From Vanilla planifolia (taxonomy: Eukaryota; Streptophyta; Magnoliopsida; Asparagales; Orchidaceae), in NCBI GenBank assembly GCA_023846275.1, contig CM043874.1, positions 21,819,130 through 21,883,129 of the forward strand: a stretch of 64,000 bases of DNA, written 5' to 3'. Shown piece by piece: positions 24,870-37,974 of this stretch. The translations under genes were made by a program, and so were the position numbers. The number at the start of each line of letters is the position of its first letter. Within the stretch, counting starts at the first letter, position 1. A model generated the notes under the pieces. The model was not told the DNA's origin, did no database searches, and saw nothing but the letters and a program-made list of their open reading frames with translations.

Positions 24870-26420
24870 CTCAAATGAGTTTTTACTCCACTTCTGAAGC
24901 CGTATCCTCGAATAGTTTCAACAAGCTACCATTACTAGAAATATCCAGAACCACTAATACATGGCATGCAAGACAGAAACCACCCTGCTCCATAAAAGAT
25001 AAGTCACAACTGGAAGGAATATGCAGTATAATAAGCTAAATAGTTTTTATTTAATCCTACCATTTCAAATAGAAAATTTGCTAACTAAATCAAAGAAAGC
25101 AACAAATAACATGAAATCACAACTTCATCAATGAAATCCACAAGAAAAAAATTCTATGAGACTTTAAATGATTAGGATTCAATTAATCAAGTAAATGATA
25201 AGCATGTCTATTAAATTCTACGAAATTACATTACAATAAATCATGAAACTTACACTAATGATTTCCAAAAGAAAATGATTATGAAATAGCTCAAGTCAAT
25301 AGGGTGCAACATCAGTCAAGTAACGGATAACCACCTTGATTAACTTCTATTGTATTCCTTTCTAAAACTAAGAAATATAAATAACTAAGACTACATGCCA
25401 CATCGTGCTCTTTGACTTAAAATTAACTTGTCGCAATATAATCAAAGAACTCAGTGCATATGGTTTAGAAGATCATCATGAACATTTACACAATTATATG
25501 GGAGCCCTTTCATAAGTCTTCGCATCAATAACCCCTTCTCGATTAAGAAATGAATTAAACATGGTTAACAAAAGAGAGGGAGAGAGAACAACGGATGTTT
25601 ATTTACTACTTGAACTCTATCTGACCAAGTACTGCCAATAAAGCCCAATCGATCTATGACCGAATTCAGAATACACTAGCACAAGCAACAACAAGCATTT
25701 TAAATCATAACTATTCCAACCTTTCTACCAATCAACAAGAGACGCAAGGAATCGCATAAAGCAAATTGAACTGCTCTAGACAGACCTAGACCAAAGTCTA
25801 TAGGCAAACATGACCCACCTTCTTCAACATTAAACCCTCCGAATACCATTGTAACTCAAAAAAGAGAACAAAAGATGCAACAGTCGACACAGTACACCAC
25901 AAACTGTCTTTGATCAAAACCCCAAATCAGAACAACGGAAGAAAAGGCAGAGAAGCAGCTTTGCCATAGAAGATATGCTCAAGGCATCAGTGTTTAGAAC
26001 TGAGACGTAGACCAGATCTCAAAATATTGGTTTTTGACGAAAATTTGTGCCTTTCCCTGGTCCTTGAATTGTAATAATCGATCAATTCTTCTGGAAACCT
26101 TCTCGACAAGTTTAATTTTAGCGTACGGAAGCGACACCCGGTGCCCGCCATACACGACGATAATCGATGCCGTGGATGTAGTCATCGCCATTGATGACAA
26201 TTTGACGGCTGAGATCTGGATAAAGATTCCGTTTCCACTTTGGCTAAACAGTTCTTCAACGGTGGGATTCGATTGGGAGATGCATTACCGATGGTTTCTG
26301 GAGAATCCAACGGTCACCGTCGAACATGAAGATTCCTGATGCGGTTTGTGTTACGGCGTTCTCGTTTCGGTTCTCTCGCGTGGTGCTGTGTGCAAAAACC
26401 CTTTGTCCAATTAAAACTGC
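24870..26420 (-). promoter_or_regulatory. Upstream region and probable 5' leader of the DGK gene
   Basis: The stretch from about 25980 to 26400 is clearly richer in GC than its surroundings, then gives way abruptly to very AT-rich DNA beyond 26420. This is the pattern of a plant transcription start. On the minus strand a leader could be spliced from a donor-like GAAG|GTGGGT near 25819 to an acceptor-like GGAGCAG|GGTGG near 24989, leaving the start codon in the next exon. Both splice sites are inferred. Short reading frames occur in it on both strands (for example 26200-25994 minus, 68 codons), but I recognise none as a protein family. They could be upstream reading frames or nothing. Confidence 0.4.
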
Positions 26421-29400
26421 AGTTTTTATAACAAAATTTTAATGAAAAAAAAATTATTAAAACTGTTGTCTTTAAGTTTAAAAATAATAATTTTTTAAAA
26501 TTTTGACTAATGCTCATTTAATCAACATGACCAAAATGATCATTTTTGTTTTAGTTTATCAAATTTTTGAAGTATATTTAACTTTAATCATAATATTTAT
26601 GTTAAATAGTTTTATTATTTGTTAATTGATTTCAAATAACAATCTCAAGAATTTGTTTTTAATAGCAAGTTATCATCAAATTTTTAACAAAATTATTTGG
26701 GCCAAACAAATCCCCATTCATTGAATTTAGATCATTTTTGTTACCAAAATCAATTTTTTATTTTTTTACTATAATGCCTATATTCAAAAACAACCTAACA
26801 CTTATAGAAGTTTAGTAATTTAATAAACCAAAAAAATTTATTTTTTATGTTAAACTTTTTTTGAAAATATATATCAGCAATAATTTTTTATATTATATAT
26901 TTTTAAAAACCTTTCACATCATATATGTTCAATATAATCAAATTTATCTATTTTTTTCATAAACATTTTAAAGTTTGATATGAGCAAAACTTGATAAGTT
27001 TCATTTGATCTGACATATGACACTAAATCCTAGAATCGCACCAAAGAAAGAATCTTAAGAGGCAATAATCAATTTAAAACATTTGTCGCGCTATACAAGA
27101 TATAATAACATCAAAGGCAAGCAAAAGTCAATCAACAACTTGAGAGATAATGACTAGATTACAATAATTGCTATCTTATGTGATGCACAAACTCATGGTC
27201 AAGCAAAAGTCATTTCAAAACTTATAACCTAACAATCCATTATCACCAACCTATACTAATGATGATAAAAGCAACAACCAAGCATTGACTTATAAAAAAT
27301 GAGATTATTATCATCTTTATGCCAAAATCATAGCATTATCTTGCAACAAAAAGAAAGGAAGAAGTGGCAAATGCATGTTTTGCTCATTTCCCATTAGCAT
27401 GTTAACCATATTCCTAATATTAATAGTGTTGAATTTGCTATCATAGGATTGGTATCAACACTATCAAGTTGGATGTGAGAGTGGTTTCTACAATTTTTAT
27501 TATTTTTCTAAGCACATATAAAAGGAAACAATAATGGAGATATATTGGTGTAAGATAAATTATAACATTATATTAATTATATGGCTCAATATTCTAGACT
27601 AATCTGAACTCAATTCGGAGATATTTAGAGCCTATATGCAAGAAAAGAAAACTTAATTTGTATGCTTTATGTAATGATCTCTCTTGTATTCAACATACTT
27701 TTATTGTATTTTAAACACAATGCAAACTCACTTATAATGTTTAAAATGATGGAATAAAGCTTTGGTATGTTTATATTTCTTAAAACCTAGCAACCTAGAT
27801 AATCCAAATTCTTGAATCCTAACAACCTCAAATAATCCATATAAGTACTTCTCTTAATCTAATAATCTTAAATTATTATTTTATTTAACCTAAGACATAA
27901 TTGTAATATTTAGAATATTGAAATGAACTTTGGTATATTTGTGAAAATAATTTGATATTTTTTGTAAATTTATAATTATAAATCTACTTAAAATGGATAT
28001 GCAATTTTGAAAAAAAAAAAGAAGAATGAGTTTAAACTCCTCTCAACTAACCTCCTTGGCACCCATGAGTTGTCACCAACTAAAAAAAGTCACCAAGCAG
28101 TCACATGAAGTCAAAACTCTTGATTTTCAAACATAATTAATCCTCATCTAAATTGACTCTCGAAGCTATAAATAATATCCAAATTCATATCAAACTTCAT
28201 TCAACATCCTCTATCCAAAAGCCCTAACATTTGGTCATCAATAGCAGTCTCTATTGCCAAAATTTAAAGAGAGAAGTCGTAGGAAAGAAGTAAGCAATTC
28301 TTTTATTTTAATTATTAAAAGTTATAATTTTTAAGGACTTTTTTCTTAAGAGTCGTGAAGGTGGTGTTCAAATGAATTTAAATTCTTAAGTTGGAAGGCA
28401 TCCAATTTTGCAAAAGAAAAGTTAAGAGAAAATCTTGGATAGTTGTTACCCTAAAATTGGTGCTAATAGGTACATCTACAAATAGTTAACCATTAAAAAC
28501 TGTGTAAAGGTAGGCATAATTGCTTGGAAAATAGACATTAAGGTTATTGGCCAAGAATTTAAGGAATTATTTATATCTCTGAAGATGAGCAACATTGAGT
28601 AAATTTTTTGTATAGGTCTAAAACACATAAAAATTAAGATATTTGTATTTTTTTGAACTAGGGATTTTTGACAATAAAATCTTGAAAATTTAAGGTAAAT
28701 AAATGAAAGAAAAGTTATATTAAGAAAGATTTTAATATGAAAAAATGGGTAAATTATATGAAACCATTTGAAAATAAAAGAGAAACCTAATGGTCATCTT
28801 TGAGGTAAGTGAAACTTAAGTAAAAGACTATTTTGTTATAAATTCATGAAATTGATATTTTGTTCGTATAGATGTTCTTTTTATTATCTCATATGCACAT
28901 ATTAAAGTGATATGAATAACTTTAGAAAATAAAAACTTTGATGAATTTTCTTGATGTTCAATTAAATGAGAATTATGTTATTTATTTTTTATGATAATAT
29001 GTTTATGTGAATTAATAACAACATCACATGGTTTAAAACCCATGATAGTAGTAGATATGTTCTTCATTTATATTTGATGAAATTTGTATATACATAAGAA
29101 GTTAAAGCATGTTTATATAACTAATTTCTTACTCTTTTGGTCATTTTTATGTTATCACAATAGTGTAAAGTGAAAAATAAGGATGAAAAACAAATTGAAA
29201 GAAAAAGAAAGTAAAAAATGATGTATGAAACATAATTCCTAATTGATCACATGTATGCTTTAATAGAATAATGCCTTATACCACATGGCATAAAAGCTTT
29301 TCTCCTAATAGAATTGTGAAATTATATGATTGAACTCCACATAACAAGGGAACCATTATTCAACAAGGATTGTAAGTGTTAACCTTATGACCCTTAAGAT

Positions 29401-30921
29401 AGTTTGAAGATATAAAACTATTTATTGTGTTCCTAATAATTTATTTAAAGTCACAGTTTAGGAATAAATCAAATCAAGTGAATTAATAACAAGATAAAGT
29501 GGAGTTCAATTATTACTCTCATGGAAACTTTATGTTAAGAGCTTTGAATTAAGAATAACTATAAAGGTCACTACTCTTTGCAATATGACAAAACCATTAT
29601 GAATATTTTTACTTTTTTTATAGATTAGATTATTAAAACCTATAATTTTCTCTAGTAGCACATCAAGATTATAAGGGGATTATTCTTAAGTATTTAATCA
29701 AGTAAAATCTTTAGTTCTTAAGTCATTGAGCATCTAAAACTACATTAGAAATTGTATAATATTCATATAAATCCCTTTGATGAAAGTCAAGAGCTCTTAA
29801 GTTAAAAAAATTAAGTTTAAAATAAGTTTTTTTTACTACCTTATGATCATACGATATGATGATTAGTATCATACTTGTGTGATCTAGGTTCATGCACATA
29901 ATGTTGGCTAAATTTGAAGTTTTTAGGGCATCATATAGGTACTATAAGTCCATCATACAAATGTGACTATCATCTAGACTTAGAATAAATTTGTAGATTG
30001 GATCATACAAGTTATCATCCTTGTACGTGTGCTATTCATATTTTGAGAGTTTAGTTTTCACTAACAATGCATAAGTACAAAGCCTATTCATGTGAGTATG
30101 TCATTAATTCCTTCTTAGAATCTAAATTATTCATAAGTCTTATTGTGATCAAACATGTATAATTAATATATTATACTAGTATTATTTTATGTTTAGCTTA
30201 ATTATCAAAGTGTGGCTTTATCATACAACATAATTCTTATATAATGCCCAAGTTTAGTTATGTAGTAATCATAATTACTACATCATATAATATAAAATAA
30301 CGTATTACAACTACATTATCTATTTCATATTACAAATAACCTTAAATGCCTTAGGATAGGAATGGTTCATCTTATTATAAGAATAAGATAGCTATATTAT
30401 ATGAGTACAATCATCATTTGGTATAACTTAATATTATTAGTCTACATTAACATATGAGGAGGATCCATGTACAAAATCCTTTATTAAGTCTTGATAAGTT
30501 AACCTGTGCATGATGGTACAACAATTCATCCTTATATAATCACGTAATATAGGATTTTTCTAAGACATCAGTAATTATTGAAAAGCTATCATATGACAAT
30601 GATCCATGGTCGTGTTTGTAAGATCTATTTGAATAATAAAAATAAACTATATTACACTTATATGATATTTATGATTGTCTAATATGATGTATTTAAAACT
30701 TAAGTAATATACTAAGAATATGTCATATAGTATAAAGACAGCCTTTATACTTGTACTATAAGTCATTAACAATTGATTTGTACTAGTCATATTATGAAAT
30801 CATCTAAGAGAATCCTAATATTGTGCTCATCATCTTATATGATTTCTATAAGATACTAATATGATCAATCACTACAACATGTAACAACTAGTTCTAATCA
30901 TTTATGAAAAATAATTAATGT
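26421..30921. other. Intergenic AT-rich stretch, probably remnants of LTRs
   Basis: No gene. Near 28160-28340 a TATA-like GCTATAAATAAT precedes C-rich leader text, as in LTR promoters. The 29840-30900 stretch is dense in ATCATA/TATGAT words like those in the Tekay LTRs at 38-48 kb. No coding signature was seen on either strand. Confidence 0.5.
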
Positions 30922-31629
30922 TGTTAGACCTATTTTCAACTATGAAAAATCAATCAAGGGTATAAATAGGAGTGTTTCTAACTTAGAATAGACTAATGAT
31001 TCTTGTTTACATCTTCACAAGAAAATATTCCCATGCAAGATCTACATATTCCCTCTTAAAAGCTTTATTAGATTTTCTATTACACTACATTCTCATTATT
31101 CACTTTCTTCTTTAAATTTCCATTTTGATGACATCTTTATTAGCATTCTAGATACTACGCCACTTGTCAATTGCTTGGTTATGTGCTGATTGTATAAATT
31201 CCTTTTGTTATCACATATTGTAACTCTTGTCACTTGTTGTGTTGGTTGCTTTTATGTGGTCATATTTGGCTTGCTATTGTAAGCTTGGTGGAGCTATTGT
31301 TTGATCAATTATGATCAAGATATTGTGAGAGTTGTGGCCTACCCATCAGTTGGCAAAAGACATTAATTAGTGAAGTCTAATTGGGTTAACTAAGGGTGGA
31401 TATAAGCCAAGATTAGTGATTAAATCACTTAAAATTATTGTGCATCTTTCTTATTTATTTATACTTATTTTACTTGCTTCATATTCAACAATAATTAGTT
31501 TGAAAAATTAAAAAATATATTTTTAAAAATATAACTTGCTAGACTGATTTGAGATTGCTCTACTCTTTTTATTTCAAAATATTTTAAGCAAACACATTCA
31601 CTCCTCTTGTATTTGGCAAGTTATTTTCA
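30922..31629 (+). repeat. 5' LTR of the copia element
   Basis: Starts TGTTAGACC and has a TATA box (GGTATAAATAGG) near 30959-30970. It ends with the CACTCCTCTTGTATTTGGC phrase, TTTTCA and one spacer base before the primer-binding site. This tail is typical of plant copia LTRs of the SIRE/Tork type. Confidence 0.55.
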
Positions 31630-31630
31630 A

Positions 31631-31649
31631 TTAGTATTAGAGCAAGGTT
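31631..31649 (+). promoter_or_regulatory. Primer-binding site (initiator Met tRNA type) of the copia element
   Basis: TTAGTATTAGAGCAAGGTT differs by only a few C/G to T/A changes from the usual TTGGTATCAGAGCAAGG type site. Its position one base after the LTR end is correct. Confidence 0.65.
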
Positions 31650-32099
31650 AAAATCTAAAGAAGAAATTCTTTTAGATATTACATATGGCTCATAGCATCA
31701 TTGATGTATTTCTTATTTTTGGGTAAAGTGCCTCTTCTCACTAGCATCCCTTGTTTTGTGTACAATATTATCTTTACTGGAAGAATCAAATAAGCAGCCA
31801 TCTATTTTTTTTTATGTTGATTTGTGAAATTTAATGCAATGAACTTTTATCTTTCTTACTAAAATGGTTAATAATGTTGTAGTTAGAAAAGAAATATGAG
31901 TTAAATCTTGAGAAGAAGCGCCTTGTATAGTTGAATGTCTATGCAGTGAATATTCTTCAATACAATCTTATAGCCCATGAGTCCAATTGATTCATGAATC
32001 TTGAAATCTTACACAATATCTAAACTAAGCTAGAGGTAATGTATGAAGGAACATCTTTGGTAAAAGAAAACAAAAAAACATGTTAAAAATACATTGATT

Positions 32100-32845
32100 A
32101 TGAACTATTCAAAATGAGTCATAATGAATCAATTAAATCTTGTTCACACATTTTACTACCACCACTAATGATTTAACTAGCCTTAAGAAAGCCTTGTCTA
32201 ATGATGAAAAGGTCAGGAAGGTTTTACGAGTGTTTTTAAAGGAGTTTTATTCTTTGGTTATGACAATCCAGGAAATGAGTAACCTTCCAACTGTTTCTCA
32301 TGATGATTTATTAGGAGAATACATGACAAACAAGATGAAGAAAGAGAAGAAGAAGATTGAAGAAAAGAATAATAAGAAAGCGAAGAAGAAGGAAGAATTG
32401 ACTACTTTAAGAATTAATGAACCTTCTACATTAGGAAGTTCATATAAGATAAAGTTGCTTTGATTATTAGAGGTTTAACTTGGCTATTTAGAAGTTGTGG
32501 TGTAAATAAAATAAGTGTAAAGGAGTGGAGATTTAAAAAAAAATTAAGAGACATAAGGAAATTATTTATCATAAATGTGGTAAGCCTAGACATATTCAAG
32601 CCAACTTCCTATCAATATAAGAAAAAACTAAGAAGAAGAAATTTAGCAATAAAAAGAAAGTGATGAATGTAGCATGAAATGACTTAAAGGAATCTTCTTT
32701 TAGTGGGGATAACCATTATGGGAAGTGGATCTACCGCATGGCTCATAATGAGGAAGCTCAAGTTGTAGAATAATGTTGCACATTAGATTTTGAGGTATGT
32801 TACTTATCCAATGAAAAGATGAGCATAAATTTGTGAAAAATATGA
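32100..32845 (+). pseudogene. Copia gag remnant
   Basis: The clearest part is 32140-32463: FTHFTTTTNDLTSLKKALSN then EKVRKVLRVFLKEF, followed by MSNLPTVSHDDLLGEYM and a Lys/Glu-rich tail. This matches the gag domain of plant copia elements (KTLTNDELVRKILRSLP-type). It is interrupted by stops on both sides, and the zinc knuckle is hard to see. Confidence 0.7.
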
Positions 32846-33239
32846 TAACCCATTAAATAAATATAAGGATTTGAAAAATTGAGCATGCTAAGTATTTAAG
32901 TCTTGGTGAGTATTTCAATGAAAAAGTTGAAAACTATTTGCATGAGTTAAATGTTTCTAGAGATGAATACATTAATTTTTTAGTTCACTTGCTATAGTTA
33001 CTAATGAGTTTAAAAACTTCAAATAATTATATGCACATTATACGTTGCATCATAATCAATTTATCACAAAAAGTTGACCTTTTATTTAGGCCTCTCCTTC
33101 ATCTCATTAAAGAAAAATTATTTTTATTTTTTCATGAAAGTTAGGCATTCTTCAAGGTTTTGAAAAATTAAAATTAATGTATATTCTAAATTTCCTTGTT
33201 TTAAATGGGTAGAAAAGATAATTAATGTAGTTTCATCTA

Positions 33240-34220
33240 AGACCGTCTTAAATCATGTTGGATCTAAGAAGGTTTGGGTCTTAAACTCTAAATCTTAGAT
33301 GAGTGTATACAAGCATGCCTCCGTATAGAACTAGGAATGGATGTAATACATAGATAGCAGATACTCAAAACACAACTAAAAATTCACAATTGTTCACCCA
33401 GCTTCAAGTAATTGGTTGTCTAAAAGTCACATAGGGAGATAACTCCATGAAGTGAGTCATCAAAATTGGCACAATTAGCAACACTTTCACATCTATTATT
33501 AAGATCCTTTTAGTTGAAGGTTTAAAATATAATATTTTAAGTATAATCAAACTTTCTGATTTAGGTTTTATAGTTTCCTTCAATGCAGATTTTACATTAT
33601 TAGTAAGTGTAATTATCTAATGGCTATAGTTTCTAGGAAAACAATACATGTATTTTAGATTTTTAATGTTGTAGAAGAGAGTGGTATTAAGTGTCTTGCT
33701 TCTCATGCTAATGTTGCACATATTTAGCATAAGAGATTGTGTCAAGTGAGCATGTTTACTATTAGAAAATTGTAAGACATAATATGGTGAGAGGATTACT
33801 TAAGTTGAAAATGAAAGATAGTCATGCTTGAGGATCATGCCATTTAGGTAAGCAAACCAAATCATCATTTAAGATTAAGAGGGATATATCATCTAAGAGA
33901 TCCATAGAGACTTTGCAACTAGACTTATTTGGACTAACAAAACATCAAAGCCTAAGACACATAAGATATGGATTTATAATTGATAATGATTACACAAGGT
34001 TTACATGGTCTCTAATTTTGAGAAAAAAGAGTGAAGCATTTAAGAAATTTGTTAATATTATCACAAAGTTACAAATAAACATTGAGTTTTATTGCTATCC
34101 TATATGAGTGATCAAGGTGGTGAATTTAAGAATGAAGATTTTATTGAATATTATAGCAAATATAGCTTTGCATGCACTTTTTCATCACTTAAGATTCTTA
34201 ATCATAATAGAGCAATAGAA
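33240..34220 (+). pseudogene. Copia pre-integrase and integrase remnant
   Basis: Three-frame reading gives VWVLNSK (protease end/start of GAG-pre-integrase), LLVEGLKYNILSI near 33507, RDCVK and LGKQTKSSF near 33850. These are followed by an open stretch 33913-34107 with MQLDLFGLTKHQSL, RYGFIIDNDYTRFTW and KKSEAFKKF, then DQGGEFKNEDF near 34115. These correspond to the integrase core (LDLFGP...VDDYSRFTW...DxGGEF). Stops interrupt it; the first Asp (D in LDLFG) and second Asp (DQGGEF) can be seen. Confidence 0.8.
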
Positions 34221-34640
34221 AAAAAAAGTCATTGTTAAGTCTAACAAATACATGTTTAATGAGTATAGTATTCTAAAATATCTTTAGGAAGAAGTTATAA
34301 ATACAACATGCTATGTAATAAATCATGTTTTCTAAGAAGCCAAAAAGTCCACATTTATATGTCTTTAAATGGAAATTTTATATCTTAAATAATGACAAAA
34401 GAGAATTAGATGTTTGATACAAAGTCAAATGAGAGAATTTTCTTGAGTTACTCTTTAAATATTAGAGCTAATAGAGTAATTAACAAGATTATTCATTTAA
34501 TAGAAAAATCAATCCATGTGACTTCAATGAAACTGCACCTAATGAGAGTAAAGTTATGAAATTAGAAGAAAATCTAGATGAATTTGTAAAGTTGACATTT
34601 GAGGATGAAATTCTAGAAACTTTATTCCTTCATTAAGGTC

Positions 34641-35933
34641 CAATATGCTATTTTATTATCGATCGCATCCAATCTTAGTAAAACTTTCTTCATTGGATTT
34701 TGCAAATTTTATTTTATTAAGCATTTCCTTCCTTATTTACAAGTCATATAAACACCATAATCAATAAAAACATTTACACAAAAATAATGTTTTGGGGTTT
34801 TTGCATATTTGGTTCATTTTAGAATTTCAAATACAATGACATTTCATTTAGCTATATTCTACATACTCATAGAATGTACTAAGATGTCATAAAAAGGATT
34901 TTATCATTAAAAAATTATTAAAAACATATAAATGATATCCAAAAATATAGAATCAAAGAGTTTTAAAAATAGAAAAGTTTAAAATAATTTAATGAATCTT
35001 TGAGACCATTTTGATTAAAATATACAAAAAATATAAATTTACAAAAGCCATTCCCAAACCCTTGTATTTCGATCTCGCATTGTTCACTTGTTTGACTTAT
35101 CATTCTAGCATAACTCTCACTAATTATTGATATTCTAAATAGAAAATTCAAGCTATGGCCATCATGATGACTTTCTAATTGTAAGAAGTACCACAAAAGA
35201 GATACAGAAAAATTTTGTAACCTTAGTCATCTTCATATTTTCTACCAATTTGATGTATAAATAAGCATAAAGTGATCATTTCTTAAGTGAAGTCATCATA
35301 GAGTTTTTATTAAATGAGATGAGATAAAATCTACATCCTAGAAGTAAGGGAAAAATGTTAATAAATTATAACCATAAGATATTGAAAAAAATTATAGAAC
35401 GATTAATGATCATAAGATAAATGAGTTATAAAGTAATAATTTTGATCTAAATATATCTTTAAAATTTTTGTAAATTTTTTTAGAATTTTCAAATGATGTT
35501 TCATGATTTTTAAGATATTGTCTAGTATAATATCTTGGTATTATATTTATATAATCAAGTGAGAGAATCAATTAGGTGAATAAATTTATAAGATGACATA
35601 GGGTCATATGAGTATAATTATGGCAATATACAAGTAGATAGAGTATAACTGGTAAGTTGAGTGAACAATGGGTTGTTTATCTAATATGACCATAGAGAGT
35701 CATATTGTGTAGTTAAATAAGATAGAGAAGAAATACAAGAAAATTGTGAGCATGCACAAAAATTGAATTGAGGATTGGATAAGATGATAATTACGTCAAA
35801 GTCATTAATGCATAAGAGTAGTTAATTGATACACATAATACATCATCAAATAGTTAAGATATAATCATCTTTACGTGGATGATATGTGGTTTTCACTTCA
35901 AAATCTTTAATCAATTACAACCATCTTCTTTGC
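34641..35933. other. Intergenic AT-rich stretch
   Basis: Nothing recognisable. The sequence may include the eroded end of the copia element on its left. Reading frame 35196-34963 has no family features. Confidence 0.5.
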
Positions 35934-36816
35934 CTAAAATTTAATTCCTTTTTGAGTGAAGATATATTTTAAGCTCTGATGATCAGTAAATATCATACAT
36001 TTAACTCCGTATAAGTAATGTCTCAAAATTTTTTGGGCAAAAATTATAGCTACTAGCTCCAAATCATGCACAGGATAATTTTTTTCATGTGGCTTAAGTT
36101 GTCTAGATGCATAGTCAATTACCTTATGATGTTGCATCAATACACAGCCTAGCCCTTGCAACGAGACATCACTGTATATCTGGTAACCTTCTGTCTTCTG
36201 ATACTGCTAAAATTAAAACTGTTGTTAATTTCTCTTTCAGTATTAGGAAACTATTCTCACAAGCTACATCACATTCAAATTTTGTTGTTTTTCGTGTTAA
36301 ATTGGTTAATGGTGTGACAATCTAATAAAAACCCTTGACAAACTTCTTGTAATATCCAACCAATCCCAAGAAACTTTTGACCTTAGTCACTGTTGTGGGC
36401 CTTGGCCAATCGATGATAGCTGAAATCTTTTGTGGATCTACAGAGATTATTTTTGCACTAACAACATGTCCTAAGAAAATGACTTTGGATAACCAAAACT
36501 CACATTTAGATAATTTGGCATATAATTGGTTTTCTCTCAAAGTCTGTAATGTTAAATGCAAATATGTATCATGTTCTTCCAAGGATTTGGAATAAATTAG
36601 AATATCATCAATAAAGATAATAATAAAGTGACCCAAATATTTATTGAACACTCGATTCATCAAATCCATAAAGGTTGCTGGTGCATCGGTTAGCTCAAAG
36701 GTTTCGATAAGAAACATTTGTAAATTAGGGGTAAAAAGACATCTACATGAAGGGACACAACTATTAAAGCCATTTGAAAAGATAAGAATATCAAAAGTTA
36801 TTAGAATGTTATACAT
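35934..36816 (-). pseudogene. Ty3/gypsy RT-RNase H fragment (Tekay/Del-like), truncated at both ends
   Basis: The RT part (36816-36322) has [20 protein letters not shown], the catalytic [11 protein letters not shown] and LSKCEFWL, and ends at a stop where coding should continue. It resumes as LTNLTRKTTKFECD, then shifts frame near 36190 into [20 protein letters not shown]. The RNase H part (35934-36161) has [15 protein letters not shown] and [14 protein letters not shown]. The 5' part of RT, gag, integrase and LTRs are missing. It lies opposite in direction to the neighbouring elements, so it is a separate insertion. Confidence 0.9.
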
Positions 36817-37974
36817 AAGGTGTTGGGTGTGACTAAGAGAGTTATTTCTAAGGAGTTTGAGAGCTACAACACTCGATAATAATTAGTAGAGGAAAGAGGA
36901 AAGCCCATGAAAGTATTTCAAGATATTTGGAAAAGCGTTGTAGAAAAGGCAAAGACAAAACTAGCAAAAAATTTCTTAGATATTCTAATAATCAAGACTT
37001 GGAGCAAAGATCTAAGTCTTGACGAGACCACTTCTTAGATTTAAGAAGCAAGAAAAACTTGTTCATAGTATATGTGTTTGACGTAATATGTATTGCAGAC
37101 TAGAAGCCTTAGTGATTTGAATATACTAATGAAAAATTCTTATACAAACAATAATTATTCATGAGATATATATTTGATGTAATATTATAAGCTAGAAGCC
37201 TATATGATTAATCAAATGATATGTAAAAAAAGATATATAAAAGATGTTTATTATTATTATTATTATAATATATTTTTTTTATTTATTTTGTTATATATTT
37301 TAATTAATTATATGATAAATATTTATTATATATTGACATAATAATTTTATGTAGGATTTGTTAGGGATTAGGGATGATATTACATTCTTTTAGTTATATG
37401 CTAAATATTTATCATGTTATATGTGTTAAAAAAAGAGATTATTAATAAAATATTGATATAATTAAATTAAAAAAGACATAATAAAATGATGTAATATAAG
37501 AGACATCAATCATTGTTTTGCAAAGACCAACTTACTATCTAAAATAATGTCTCCAATGGTGTTGACAAAGAGATGTTGGGTTATCCAGAATAATATGTTC
37601 AAGATTTTCTAAAGATAAAATAAGGTTAAAAGAAATTAATATGATTTTTTATAGAAAAAATTAGGATTTAAATGAATCCAAAAAAAGAAAGATAGCATAT
37701 CTTTTATTAATTTATATTGTTATTGATATATACCATGCATAAGATTACACAACAATTACTTGTTTTACATTATGTTACATATTTTTATCATTGACCCTGT
37801 GTTAGTTGGCCCATTCTTATTTTATCTTAAAACTTTCGAGCCAAATGAGACATAACATTGAGTTACTATTATATAATTATGTGATTTTTTGTATTTATTT
37901 TATTTGAAAAAAATATAAATTATTTTAATATTATTATTATAAGTGCATATATTTTTAAAAGAAAATGTAAAAAA
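36817..37974. other. Intergenic stretch with simple repeats
   Basis: Contains a diverged direct duplication (about 37064-37137 and 37160-37230, sharing TTGA.GTAATAT and CTAGAAGCCT) and a (TTA)6 microsatellite at 37248-37265. No gene. Confidence 0.6.
37248..37265. repeat. (TTA)6 microsatellite
   Basis: Six perfect TTA units followed by an AT-rich tail. Confidence 0.9.

Larger units (their letters stand above)
30922..34640 (+). mobile_element. Truncated Ty1/copia element (SIRE/Tork-like), no RT
   Basis: It comprises a 5' LTR (about 30922-31629), a primer-binding site at 31631, decayed gag (about 31680-32840) and a pre-integrase/integrase region (about 33240-34220). The reverse transcriptase and RNase H expected next are absent, and no 3' LTR matching the left one was seen. 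The right end is approximate. Confidence 0.7.

Noticed and set aside
26034..26339. 101-codon plus-strand frame in the GC-richer block
   Set aside because: No recognisable family, and overlapped by an open frame on the other strand. The higher GC content lowers stop frequency.
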